Shown here in pieces: positions 21,909 through 32,581 of a stretch of 64,000 nucleotides of DNA (the first letter of the stretch is position 1; the number at the start of each line of letters is the position of its first letter). Where the stretch lies: contig CM074190.1 in NCBI GenBank assembly GCA_037179385.1, positions 9,325,784 to 9,389,783 on the forward strand, given 5' to 3'. Source of the DNA: Holothuria scabra. Taxonomy: Eukaryota; Echinodermata; Holothuroidea; Aspidochirotida; Holothuriidae. The position numbers and the translations under genes are program-made. Below the pieces are notes generated by a model. It saw only the letters and a program-made list of their open reading frames with translations, searched no databases and was not told the DNA's origin.

Positions 21909-22889
21909 CTGGAAGGGGAGTTGTAGTGTTAAGAAGGGTCTGATTCTTACAGTCATATATTACTCAAAATAGCCAAGAAAGCCTAGGAAATTTGTTATGT
22001 GATGGGCCTTGGATCCCTCAGTACAGTTACTGTAACTTACAGTTTGAATCCCTTCACAGCCCTTTTGGCCAAGAGTCAGGCAGGTGTCTTTAATTTACAG
22101 ACTGTCTACCTTGGAGTATTTTAGTAGAGAATCTACATACATCTAGTCTCTTGAAAGTATTGTAAAAAGAAAACTATAATCAGTCAAGGGGTAGGGTAGG
22201 GGCTGTTATACTGAGTGATTGAAAAGTTTACTTAAAAGTAAAAGTATAAAAATAAAAGAAACTTGATTCAGGCATGGGTCCTGTGGGATACTGAATTAAG
22301 GAGTTTACTGGGAATTAGTAATATTCTGATCTATAGGAAACAGCCTGAGAAGCTTTGGCATTTGATGGAGAAATCCACACAAACTTTGACAATAAAGGTG
22401 GTTGGGTTTGGTTTGATGGATTTGTTGTCTCAATTTCCAACCTTCTGGTACAGTGTCTGACATGGTTGTGAAAATTAACAATCAGTAAAATGAACAAGGG
22501 CATCAATGATGCCATAACTCAACTACAATTTCTCACACGCAGTTAATACTGCTTTGCAGAAGACCAAGAAGCTGTGGAGAGTCCTCATCAGTGATGTGGC
22601 ACCTTCAGTGATGTAGATGTCAACTGGCACAGCAGTGGCAAATTAGAACTTCCCAGTTTGAGACAACTTTTTTACTGATTGTTAGCACAATAATGCATGC
22701 AATTCTGCTGTGAAATATGAAGTGGTAGTTATACTTCAAATTGCCAGGCCCAACAAAAATGGTTCCTATGGTGGTACAGTAGATATCATGGAGAACCAAT
22801 TCTTTTGGAAAATCATTTGCATGTATTTCACCATCTGACTCTTTATCACCCCAAATGGCATTTAAATTCAACACAAAGCACATCTTTGA
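21909..22889. other. non-coding, no gene recognised
   Basis: I searched this stretch on the minus strand for earlier CPS exons and saw none. The open frames at 22263-22515 and 22620-22883 show no conserved motif. Confidence 0.45.
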
Positions 22890-24400
22890 TGACCCATCAT
22901 CCTCTGAACACCCTTGCCATCCTTAATAAGATTCTAACACAACCACTAGTAGGTAAATGCCTTTAATTGATTTGATTGATTGATTCCTTTGCTCCCAAAC
23001 AACCTTTGACCTATTTCCAATGTATACCTTTGACCTAACAACTATTTGGTACTCCTGCCAACTTTGATAAACACTCAGACACATCTTGTAGATGTTGACA
23101 GGTATTCCACTATCAGCATTGAAATTTTGCATGATGCTAAAAATGACCTTTAACCTTCTTCCAAAGTGCAAATATGATAACCCATCACCTACCAAAGTCC
23201 TTTCAACTTTGATTTATAAGGATTGGAATATAACCCATATGAGTTAACAGCTTTTGAGTAATTTCAATGTTTGCCTCTCTTTGACCCTTCATGATCTTTG
23301 ACCTACTTTCAAAAGAACACCAGATGAGCTATTATCACCTGAACAATAACAATATTTGATACAAAAAATTAGCACATAACACTTACGAGGTGACAGCCTT
23401 TGCATCATTTCACTCTTTGACCTCTGCATGACCCCCTGAATGACCTTAGACCTACTTCAAAAGTACTGCACATCTTTAATGACCCATCATATGTTGAAAA
23501 TTGGACAAGTGAATTTAGATTTGGATACTGTATAATCCCTAGGAGTTGAAGGCTTTGATTTGACTGTTTGACTTCTCTGACCCAAAATGACCTTTGTCCT
23601 ACTTCCAAAAGTGTATTTTTATGATCCATGAACAACTATGCACTCTTAATAAACTGTTTTTCATAAACTTAGAACATAACTCCTTATACTCAGAGGCCTT
23701 TGCATCATTTCACTGTTTAACCTCGGCATAGCCTCCAAATAACCTTTGACCTACTTGATAGGTACACCTTTGAGATAAGTACAACTTTGATGACCAATAA
23801 TCTACTGAACACTGACCAACTTTAACAAGATTAGGTCATAACACCTATAAATTGTAGGATATTGAGTGTTTTCACTGTCTGACCTTTCCATGACCCCAAT
23901 GACCTTTGGCCTACTTTAAAAGTCCAACTTTGATGATCCATTAACAAATAAACACTGGCCGCATTTCATAAATTAGTACATAACCCAGGGGTAGGAGGTG
24001 AAGGTCTCTGCATAATTTCAGTTTGACCTCTGCATGACCCCCAAATGACCTTTGACCTACTTCAGGAAATGCATCTCTGATAACCCTTCTTTTACACTCT
24101 TGCCAAATTTGAGAAAATTTGAACTTCACTCCTGGGAGTTACAAGCTTTTATATGATTACACTGTTTGACCTACTTTTATTTGACCTCTTTTTGACCCTT
24201 GAATGACCTTCGACTTACTTCAAAAGTATAACTTTAATGACCCTTTTCCTTCTTAACACTCCTCTCACATCTGAAAAGATTTCAACATAACCACAAGTAG
24301 TTGAAGGCTTTTGCATTATTTTATACTTAGACCTCTCACGACCCCACATGACCTTTCACCTACTTGCAGTTGCTATAATTTTCAAGCCCTTGGTATGTAC
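22890..24400 (+). repeat. degenerate ~150-bp tandem repeat with DR1-like blocks
   Basis: About nine decayed units follow a common plan: TGACCTTTGACCTACTTC, then CAAAAGT.CA.CTTTGATGACCCAT, then a TGAACAC block, then ACATAACC....AGTTGAAGG, then a TTTCACT.TTTGACCTCT block leading to CATGACCCC and the next TGACC. The spacing is near 150 bp but irregular. TGACCTNTGACCT is the complement of AGGTCANAGGTCA, the DR1 response element of HNF4, RXR and COUP-TF. One perfect copy is at 24046-24058. Near copies occur at about 23011, 23443, 23587, 23740, 23899, 24206 and 24349. A GACA microsatellite closes the array. It is a dispersed-repeat type; binding is not shown. Confidence 0.8.
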
Positions 24401-24442
24401 AGGTCAAAGGCCTTGCAAACGGCAGCCTTTTTTTCCAGTGTT

Positions 24443-24480
24443 GACAGACAGACAGATAGACAGACAGACTGACAGACACA
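24443..24480 (+). repeat. (GACA)n microsatellite
   Basis: Roughly nine GACA-type units with single substitutions (GATA, GACT). It lies at the downstream end of the DR1-bearing repeat and is followed by the palindromic TTGCCATGGCAA, which suggests it is the natural end of that repeat family. Confidence 0.85.
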
Positions 24481-24645
24481 TTGCCATGGCAATAGCTTAA
24501 CATGTTCAGGTAATAATCTAGCAGGAACCACAACATTTTTCAGCTGTGGGTAACTAACTACAGTATTCTCACTACTGCACTGCTCTCACAAAGCATCATG
24601 CATAACTGCACTATAGTTTCTGTCTTATTTGACTTTAGTATGAGT

Positions 24646-24716
24646 TGGTCTAAGAATTGAAACTTGGACCTCCAAGATGAGAGATCAATGCTCATCAACT
24701 AGACCATACTACACAC
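24646..24716 (-). mobile_element. tRNA-derived SINE head
   Basis: The minus strand reads GTATGGTCTAGTTGATGAGC, then GGTCCAAGTTTCAATTC about 30 bases later. These correspond to RNA polymerase III box A (TGGCNNAGTNGG-like) and box B (GGTTCGAATCC-like) at tRNA spacing. The paired ends of a true tRNA are not intact, so this is better read as a SINE head or tRNA pseudogene than a working tRNA. The body would extend to lower coordinates; no tail was identified. Confidence 0.5.
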
Positions 24717-26324
24717 CTGTAAGGTCATTAAACCATGGGAGGAGCCAGGGACTAGAGAGTAATGCATGAGCAATACCATTCAGCATCATACCTCAAATAG
24801 ATCAACTCTAGTTCACTTGAATTCACTTTCCCTGTTTAGTTGCATTTTTTTTAAGGTGTCACAAAAACGTTCTGAAAAAATTACTCCTTGTTTACCAAAA
24901 AAATTCCAAACAAATTCTCTTTATGCGGACCGGAGCGTCCTCCAAAATACTGTACCTGATTCACTAAAGTATAACTGCAATTTGCAGATGTCAGAGCACA
25001 ACCAGGGTTGTAAAGTCGTATCATGTATAAGCAGAATGCTAGGAAGACTTAGACCTGTGCCTAGACCTGGGCCCTTATACTGAACAGTAGTATTAGGCTG
25101 GGGTGGGTTAGCCTCTGCCCTCAAAAATTTCCACCCATTATTCCCTGCCCCTAAAAATCTTAAGGCGGAAAGTAAATAACTGTTAACTTCAAATTTTAAA
25201 TCCAAGTACAAGTTTACATGAAAATTTGGTGACATCATTCTCTCTTAATCCAACCATGTAAGGAGGAATCATAAGTGTGTGTGCTTTGGACTTTGTCTAT
25301 ACTGTGTTTTTGGTGTCAAATTTTGTATTTTAATCTATCGTAAAGTACGTAGGACTCATTTCCTATTTTCATTCAGGTTTGCCATCATTAGTCATGGTTG
25401 CCTCTATACAATTTATACCTGACATCCTCCTTTTTGTTGCAAAAGTTATGTTACAGCAAGGTCAACCCAACTTCCTATTATCAGCTTTCTGTCAATAGTA
25501 GCTACCATGTCCAGCACTATGTAAACAAAGAGTCCCCCTGAAAACCTCATTCATAGAGGCAGAAACTGCTTATTCAGTGGAAGACAAGTTTACAACCAGA
25601 GCTGCCTCAGCAGACCAGGACAATAGGCTTTTCTCTTTGGACACATGTAGGCTGGCTGTGCTGGCACTGAAGCATGATGAATTGTGTAAACAAACTGTTC
25701 ATGACCAGACTGTGTAGGTAGCTTGTGCCTAATGATTCAGATTTATGCTTAGTGTTGCATGAACCCACAGCACATAAACAAGCAAACACCTCACACTTTG
25801 TGTTGAGCTCAGTCTGTGTATACCGCCACACTGCGCCCCACAATTCCATGTCCCTTCAAATTACCAAACTAGCTTACAATAATTCTTCCACCTCATTTTT
25901 TTGGACACAGAGCAAGTTTCTAATATTTCTCCCCTCAAATCTTTTTCCTCTAAAACAAATTCAAAATCCCACATACTGTACCTCTGCTACCCATTTTCTA
26001 CAGGCACAGGAAACAATTACGTATGTTCCCTTCTACATGGTCCTATCCAAGAGAAACCAATGTACCAAGAATGTTCCCACTCAGCACAGCCCAGGTATGG
26101 ACCAGCCTGGTACTCTAAGTATCTCCTCTAAGTGTCTCCTTGCACTAATTCACATTCACACTCACTTTCCCATTCCCATTTCCTACATGAACAAGATTTT
26201 TTTGTAAAATTTTCCCCCTTCTGTGACCCTAACAAATGTGCCGGATGCTCAAGAAACTTATGAACACATCTCTGCAGTACAGTGTTATCTAAATACTACA
26301 TGCTCATTTGTCTTATTATTGCTA
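24717..26324. other. non-coding, no gene recognised
   Basis: The longest open frames (24766-25083, and 25725-26207 with 160 codons) overlap others and have no domain, biased composition or convincing splice borders. I treat them as chance. Confidence 0.4.
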
Positions 26325-26687
26325 TTATCTTGTTCCCATCAGCAAACACCTGTACATATCCCCTCGCCTTTCAGACCCATTTGTAAACATGCAGGATGGT
26401 AAACATACAAGACATAAAGCTGGATTCATGATCACCTTCCTTAAGTAAATGTTTCTCTCTCTCCAATCCTTTGATATAGTCAGAGAACTTCCACTGAACC
26501 CTTTCCTCTTCCTCCTCCTCATCCAAGAAATTGACAAAAATTCTAGAAATTCTTGATATTTCTCTTCCTCCTCATCATGCAAGAAGTTGGCAAAAATTCC
26601 AGAAATTCTTGACATTAGACAGGAACTGATGCTCATCCTGTCTTCTTCTATCTTGAGAGCAGCTGCCTTTTTGTTTCTAGGAGGACA
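26325..26687 (-). other. exon-like open stretch with acidic runs, unassigned
   Basis: A good acceptor (TTATTTTTAACAG) on the minus strand is followed by CPPRNKKAAALKIEEDRMS and an open frame of about 120 codons with DEEEE and RRRKRK runs. The charged runs arise from a local 55-60-bp tandem duplication that changes frame between its two copies (DEEEE in the first, RRRKRK in the second). This argues against a conserved protein. No family recognised. Confidence 0.25.
26512..26617. repeat. short tandem duplication, ~56 bp x 2
   Basis: TCCTCCTCATCCAAGAAATT and TCCTCCTCATCATGCAAGAA begin two units that both continue as GACAAAAATTC/GGCAAAAATTC and AGAAATTCTTGA. The length change between units is not a multiple of three. 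Confidence 0.75.
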
Positions 26688-26780
26688 CTGTTAAAAATAA
26701 ACTTATTTTCCAGTTACTACAACAACAATATTTGACTGAATAAATACAAAAAGCATCATCACCCTCATGTCGAAAAAAAG

Positions 26781-27314
26781 TCCATTAGCCAAGTGCAGCA
26801 CTATCTGTGGTTTTCTCAACCTATCTCCAGGATTGTTATTTCTGCTTAATCTATTGAGCAAACAAGCTCCCAATTAGTCCCTATTGACCACAACTTCCTT
26901 AGCAACAAGACACTGGAACTACTTGCTGCTAACTGTTCAATGAATCCACTGTTTGAGATTATGCACCACTGTTCAGCCTTCAGGATTAGTACAAGATGGA
27001 GAGGAGCAGGGCTGGGAAAAATATAAATTTCCCTGCAAGCAAATCAAGTTTCCCAGCATGCAAATCAAATTTCCCAAACATTTCACATGGTTACATGTAC
27101 AAAAGTAGTCAAATTTCCCTCCAAATACCAAAATTTCCCTGCAATGAGCTTCCCAAATTGCTGGTTTTTTCCAGCCATGGAGAGGAGTGAGGAAGCAAGG
27201 TGTGCGATGATGACTCATGCTCTAATAAACAATGTCTAAAATCCCGTCGAGACAGCCATTCGACAGGATTTTGAGTTTTCAGGAGGTGCAGCATTTCAAT
27301 AAAGGGCTCTGTGA
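26781..27314 (+). repeat. inverted-duplication block, copy A
   Basis: This block matches the reverse complement of 35914-36266 almost continuously, starting at TCCATTAG and ending at GGGCTCTGTGA. It includes the hairpin-like ATCCCGTCGAGACAGCCATTC. The only large difference is a 173-bp MITE present here (27007-27179) and absent from copy B. The block has no recognisable gene. Confidence 0.9.
27007..27179. mobile_element. 173-bp hAT-type MITE
   Basis: The ends CAGGGCTGGGAAAAA and CATGGCTGGAAAAAA (right end, complemented) are inverted repeats, flanked by a perfect 8-bp duplication GAGAGGAG (26999-27006 and 27180-27187). The paralogous block at 35914-36266 has a single GAGAGGAG with no insert, which is a true empty site. 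The interior repeats AATTTCCC and GCAAATCAA words, like hAT subterminal motifs. It therefore moved after the block was duplicated. Confidence 0.92.
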
Positions 27315-27844
27315 GGACATGGTGAGCCTATTAAAACTTACAGCCTACATTAAAGATGACACCAAGCCAACATTTCCTTTTACAAAAATATTCCTTCTTG
27401 ACACTTTGGGTACCATGAAAATTTTGATTGGCATGAACTAATTTACAGAGCAACCAAAACTTGCAAAATTAGTCACTTGGTATAATCCTTTAACAATAGC
27501 AAAACTTCAACCTTTCAAAATTAACACTTTTTGTTCCATTTTAACATTGTTGAAGGAGGTTTTTAAACTCTGACAACAAAAATGGCCCGGCATTCCAAAT
27601 ACACCAATCACATACTGATAGAAACCTTGCTCTGCATAAAACAGTTTGAAAGAGGAATTCACCTCTAACAATTTGCATTCACAAGAGAATCTTTCCTCCT
27701 GGCTAATTTGAAAAAGTGCATATCTAAGAATCAAGTCTACTTAACACACAAATTAATCACCAAAAATAATCACATGATATCAATGATTTTCCTACCCTCT
27801 CCACAACATTTTGGCAAGGTCTGGACTCTTTCCTTTTTTCAACA

Positions 27845-28088
27845 ATCATTTCCCAATGTACCCATTCCTATCCCTCTTAACACTTTTCTCCTTCAACAAT
27901 GACTGGTTGGAAACTGGGATGTAAAACTCCATCTTACCTAACATATACAGTAACACTACCTTACCTATCATTTCCCAATGTACCCATTCCTATCCCTCTT
28001 TACACTTTTCTCCTACAACAATGACTGGTTGGAAACTGGGCCGTAAAACTCCATCTTACCTAACCTAACCTACAACAATGACTGAACC
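27845..28088. repeat. 122-bp tandem duplication
   Basis: Two units start ATCATTTCCCAATGTACCCA at 27845 and 27967. They share CAATGACTGGTTGGAAACTG and end in CTTACCTAAC. A third partial start (ACAACAATGACTG) follows near 28072. A few substitutions separate the units. Confidence 0.85.
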
Positions 28089-28744
28089 TGTACACACCTC
28101 TCCATGGCCACTGTGTACACCTCAGCATTCCCCTCCCCACATTTATGTTTACCTACCTCCTCCTCCAACCTTCTCTGCACTCTGCCTCTTTCTTTTTCTG
28201 CTTCAGTTTCTTTCTTTCCAGGTTATCCAGGATCTTGAAATCTCTTATTGTGTTTCTACACTTCAGCAAGTCACTTCAGTGTAAGAAAAGAATTACCCAG
28301 AAAAAAGTTAACTGAAAAAAATTACAGTATGACAGGTCTTCACCAACATTGAAATTTGACAAAGGGAAGTGGGCAGTAGATGACTAAACTGTCTAGAACA
28401 CCATAGGAATCCTACCCTTACTGGTGACACCACACAAATGAAGTTTGAAACTTTAAGGACAAGTCGATGTAATCTTCATATGAGAAAAGTAACACTGATA
28501 TCATATTCCAATCCATTATACTCCCCCCCCCAAAAAAGTAGTTGTCTCTACCAGAAATAAATGGGGCCAAAAACATCCATGTCGGAAAAAATACCCTTAG
28601 AACAATCTCGTCAAGAACTGTCTTCAGTACTAATTATATGCCCATATAAGTATGTGAAAATGATCCTGAAAAGTGACATTTGATAGCATTTTATTTCAGA
28701 ATTTGACTCCCTTTTTGCCAGCACTTATTTCAGGATTTGTTGTA
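28089..28744. other. non-coding, no gene seen
   Basis: Pyrimidine-rich near 28120-28220, with a C10 run near 28525. Nothing recognised. Confidence 0.5.
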
Positions 28745-28774
28745 AGTTGTTATTTAAAACCCAAAGTTGTTGGG

Positions 28775-28912
28775 CTTCTATTGTTCCAGAATGGTAATCA
28801 AATCTACTGCTCATTGAAGCAGCTAATTGGAGTAATGAACCAGTGGTCGGGTACTATAATCGGGAACTGCAGTTTTTCCCTTAAAACTGTGGTTGTCATG
28901 ACGGATCTCCTT
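28775..28912 (+). pseudogene. degraded paralogue of the 31825-32169 exon-like stretch
   Basis: The plus strand here matches the minus strand of 32026-32150: AGAATGGTAA, then CATTGAAGCAGC, TAATGAAC, AGTGGTC, GGTACTATAAT, GCAGTTTTTCCC and GTGGTTGTCATGACGGAT all line up. Small indels destroy the frame shared with the other copy, and a stop follows TDLLKG. Only the first half of the exon is represented. Together with the block at 26781-27314 it forms the left arm of an inverted arrangement. Confidence 0.7.
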
Positions 28913-29434
28913 AAAGGCTAATATCCGGTAATGTTTTTTGAGGGGCAGCAAGTAGCGGAGGCTGAAAAGAACCTTTTTTCTCATGTCTTGTTATGCTACT
29001 TCATCTTGGTTCTTTTGGAATTGCTGCTTGTCACTGATATTTACTTTGGCCTAACACTGCTGCAGTCTTAAGTTATTTTCGGCACCATAGGCCTACAGTA
29101 GCTAGGCCAAGGCCTTAAGTCAAATCCGGTGGTACGAAGAAAAAGTCACACAAGTGTATATCGCAAAACTACTACATTACGTACGCTAATAGTTATAGTC
29201 AATAAATTCCAAGGACAACAAATGCTAGGCTATGTGCAATGGAAAATAAAAAAATATAATAATGCCCACGTAGATCTGAGTCAGACTGAAACGTTTTCAT
29301 ATGAAGTCCACTTACAAGAAAACGTTAATCCCTGTAAGATCTCAATTCGGCACTTTGAAATGACGATGTTGCAAAATGCTTGATAACGACTAATGAAAGC
29401 AGCTTGAGTTCGTCTGCATGAACATGCGATATTT

Positions 29435-29664
29435 GGTGCGTTCGATTTGGCGGCTCGAGCCGGCTCAACTGGCTCAACCATTTTCTTGACTGGCTGAAAT
29501 CTGACGTAAAATACGTCATAGGCTCAACTAGACCCACCTCGGAGGGCTGGTCGTTTTGGCAGACTCAAGTTGTGACGTTTTGATGACGTTAAGATCACTT
29601 TTCAGAAAGATCGTCCGTTGGCTGGGCCAGTTGAGCCGGCTCGAGCCTCTAAATCGAACGCACC
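29435..29664. mobile_element. 230-bp MITE with ~39-bp inverted ends
   Basis: The ends GGTGCGTTCGATTTGGCGGC and GGTGCGTTCGATTTAGAGGC (right end, complemented) continue as TCGAGCCGGCTCAACTGGC, giving about 39 bp of near-perfect inverted repeat. The GGTGCGTTCG start resembles PIF/Harbinger termini, but I could not define a clean TWA duplication. The interior contains TGACGTAAAATACGTCA and two further TGACG motifs, and the whole element is CpG-rich for this region. Confidence 0.8.
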
Positions 29665-30462
29665 TATTATGCGGCTTAGACCCGGTGAGACGTCATGACA
29701 CGTCATTTTCTATTTTGAGGACAATGTGTGACGTAATCCATGCAATGGGTCAAAGTTGAAAAAGTTTTGAGAAGAAACTCGCGCTGCGGCCTAACCACCT
29801 ATACATGGACAGAGCATACTGCACTATAAATTGTCGCCACCGTACGTGTGAGAAAAAGCGCACCACGATGGCCGTCTGCTATGGTTTTGTGTGAAAGTTT
29901 GGACTCGGTCAAGTACATTCCCATATTTTGCAAGAAAGTTAAAAAAATATTTTTGAAATATGGCAAGATAAGGTCAAAATCACCTCATGTATTGCAGATA
30001 TATGACATTGTTTCCCATTCAAGTTTAACCTTTGCTTAAAATATTACAAAGTCGTCGTCAAATCAGACGATTTATAGCTTCACGGCGGCCAAGTTGGTGT
30101 TTCTTTTTGTCCCAGCCGCGCCGGTGGCGACCATCTACGGATAGGACGTATATCACTGATCTCGGTTTGTCTATAGAGCTAGATCAGTGACGTTACATGC
30201 TGTGTCCATGTATATTATAAGTCCGTGGGCCTAACTCATCCCCTAGACTAGAGTGCGACAATAATCAAATAGCCTCATCCATTTTCACTTTTACAGAATT
30301 CTTTGATAGAAAGAAGGGTGAGTTGGATTTCTACAAAACGTCGCAAGTATTGATGATTAGAATCTCAAAAATGGAAGATTGTGTAATGTCAGCTAAATTT
30401 AGTGCACATAAATTTCATTTCCGGTGAGCAAACTTAAGCCTGACTAACACAGTAGGACTCAC
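29665..30462. other. CpG-richer non-coding stretch
   Basis: This part has more CpG and CRE-like TGACG words than its neighbours and an inverted pair ATCACTGATCT / AGATCAGTGACG near 30150-30200. It might be a former promoter region, but no adjoining first exon could be identified. Confidence 0.35.
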
Positions 30463-30909
30463 ACTAGGCCCAAGTTTTCTAACTCTTACACCTGGAGTCC
30501 CTTCTTTGAAAAGGACAAATTGCTTTTAGAGCAAGTTCAGAAGAGAGCTACCCGACTCATACCTGAGGTTAAAAATCTACCTTATTCCCAAAGGCTTAAG
30601 CTGCTTGGGCTTACCACTTTGGAGCTGAGAAGGATTAGGGGGGACATGCTCCAGGTATACAAATTTCTATCTGAAGGGAATCCTTTGTTAGCTTGCAGTT
30701 ATTTAAAGGTCCAGAGTAATCCTCGGGTTAGAGGCCATTGCAAAAAGCTTGAAAAGTCTTTTGCTAGACTTGACATTAGGAAGTTCAGTTTCTCTCATAG
30801 GGTTGTTAGTGAGTGGAATAGCCTGCCTGAGTGGGTTGTTAACTCCACATCAGTGCACCGTTTTAAGGTTAATATTGACAAGTTTTTCCATGACTGTGGT
30901 AGAATCTAA
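30463..30909 (+). CDS. LINE ORF2 C-terminal remnant
   Basis: The coding part of the LINE fragment above, open from within codon RPK to TAA at 30909, ending FHDCGRI. It encodes the region downstream of the RT catalytic core, including the arginine-rich RGDM helix. It has no start of its own and would be expressed only as read-through, so it is a partial gene. Confidence 0.75.
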   Translation, partial: TRPKFSNSYTWSPFFEKDKLLLEQVQKRATRLIPEVKNLPYSQRLKLLGLTTLELRRIRGDMLQVYKFLSEGNPLLACSYLKVQSNPRVRGHCKKLEKSFARLDIRKFSFSHRVVSEWNSLPEWVVNSTSVHRFKVNIDKFFHDCGRI

Positions 30910-31037
30910 TCTTTCTGGGCTCTTTAGGTGTTGGTGGTTTGCTTTGTTTTGGGGGGTTTTTGGATTACAGGGCATCTTATGGGGCCTTTACAGCCCTCCT
31001 TTGCCCTTGAACCTGTTATGTTATGTTACACTACTAA
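30463..31037 (+). mobile_element. CR1/L2-like LINE, 3' fragment
   Basis: An open frame to the stop at 30909 reads RPKFSNSYTWSPFFEKD, then LLEQVQKRATRLIPE, then LPYSQRLKLLGLTTLELRR and a RGDMLQVYK block. This is the conserved C-terminal extension after the RT domain in CR1/L2/Jockey-type LINEs (WSP....D...LE.VQ.RATK...GL..L.Y..RL..L.L.TLE.RR.RGD). No frame break is visible in these 149 codons. The copy is 5'-truncated: RT and endonuclease are missing. A 3' untranslated stretch follows and ends in TGTTATGTTATGTTA, a short tandem tail typical of CR1-like elements. The intact frame suggests a fairly young insertion. Confidence 0.88.
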
Positions 31038-31383
31038 GAGTAATTAAGGGCTAACTTGGCCTACATTTCAGACTTAACGTTAGGCCTAGGCAGAGTTGCC
31101 CCAGCCTGAGAACCGTGCATAGTAGGCTACTAGAAATTTGACTGTGCTTATGGCTAACATGAGAGGTTGATCCCACAGAACACAGAGTTGTACAGTCTAA
31201 ATATCTAGGCCCTAGTCATAATTCTCATTGAACAAGTGCACAGTTACTGTGATTTTTGTTTACTTTTCCCCATCGAGCTCACAGTTAAAATGTTCATTAA
31301 AAATTCTAAAAAAAATCTATTTTCCATAGAATCTCAATTTATTGATAAAATTATTGCTCAATGCATCATTTTGAAGAACATAC

Positions 31384-31600
31384 TTTGATTGATTGATTTA
31401 TTTGGTACATATAAAACACAAAATGCAAACAAATATAGAAGACAGTATTCCAAAACAGGAAGCCACAAACAAAAACAGAGAGATAAGGTATATAATACGA
31501 GTAAAAGAAGTTACAAACAGAGTACCAGGCATAACCCCAAAAGCCTTAAAAAAGCTTATTTCCATTGGGGTGCATCAAAATAAACCCAGTACATACAGGC
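31384..31600 (-). mobile_element. LINE 3'-tail-like fragment, minus strand
   Basis: Complemented, the sequence ends ACCAAATAAATCAATCAATC, an ATCA-repeat tail after an AATAAA-like signal. The preceding 200 bases are T-rich like a LINE 3' untranslated region. No coding part. Confidence 0.5.
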
Positions 31601-31824
31601 AACATTGAGAAGTCCATAAAATCAATTGGCACTGATGAAGGACAATTACCACCCTATTTGTTGCCAGACCCTCCAACTTCATTGCCAAATCTGACAACCA
31701 TCAGTTCTGTTGAATCAGTTTGGCATGCAAGATTAGGCCTAGGCCTACAATGGGCCTACAATCTTTGACAAAACTGTTGGGACACTTTGCCATGATATTC
31801 TTGAATTTCAGTTCAAAGGCTTAC

Positions 31825-32169
31825 ATGAATTCCTCTTCCTCGCTCCCCCTTTCAATGTTGGGCTGAAAGAGTGACTGTATGGCGTGAATAGGGCTAACTG
31901 TGGTCAACATTGCGAAGGGGAGCAGGGGTGTCCCAAGGAGTTTTGTCCAAGATTGTAGGCTATGGAAAATCTCTGCAATGTTCATTTTATTAGCACAGAA
32001 AATATTTACATTTCTAAGGTTATCCGTCATGACTACCACAGGTTTTGGGAAAAACTGCGGTTCCAAATTATAGTACCTGACCACTAGTTCATTACACTGA
32101 TTTGCTGCTTCAATGAACAGCAGCTTTGCAAGGTTACCATTCTTGCATGAGAGGTCCTGTCCACAGAAC
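31825..32169 (-). other. exon-like open stretch of 114 codons, unassigned
   Basis: On the minus strand the acceptor CAATTTTGACAG is followed by 345 bp open in one frame and then a strong donor GTAAGC at 31824. The peptide begins FCGQDLSCKNGNLAKLLFIE, contains RYYNLEPQFFPKPVVVMTDN and later SLQSWTKLLGTPLLPFAMLT, and ends in an acidic GSEEEEF. The even composition and good splice borders look like a real internal exon of an alpha/beta or helical-repeat protein. I do not recognise the family. A degraded, inverted paralogue of its first half lies at 28775-28912. No neighbouring exon of the same gene was found, so it may itself be an orphan fragment of a duplicated gene. Confidence 0.5.
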
Positions 32170-32581
32170 CTGTCAAAATTGGCACTTTAAAACAAACACA
32201 GTTCACAAGCAGCCATTCTGACCACTGTAGGCTGATGAATTTTGGACTTTGTCCCCGTAATCTTCAGAGTTGAGTGTAACAGTCTAATTGTATTACTAAG
32301 AATACTACTTTTATGATTGCTATTGTGAACGTATTTAAATTATAGCTTCCAGACAGGCATGACTCGATCCCACTCAAAGTTTAATGAAAATTATTAAGGT
32401 TGGTTTAAAAAGCTTTTAGACTGGATTGTAAGAAGTTGCAACCCAGTAACAAGAGCAATTGATTGATGTAACTTTTATACAAACTTATTTTTAATGTTTG
32501 CAATTAGTGGAAGGGTTTACAAGCAGTTGTTTGATTGAAGGTATGAACTTTGTAACTGATCTTATTTTCTACCAATGCCAC

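Noticed and set aside
22923..24129. Several minus-strand open frames (90, 76 and 62 codons)
   Set aside because: They are read-throughs of the degenerate DR1-bearing repeat and share repeated words such as GQRSF because of it.
25725..26207. 160-codon open frame, the longest in the window
   Set aside because: No start context, domain or codon pattern supports it, it overlaps other frames on both strands, and no splice-bounded homologous part was recognised.
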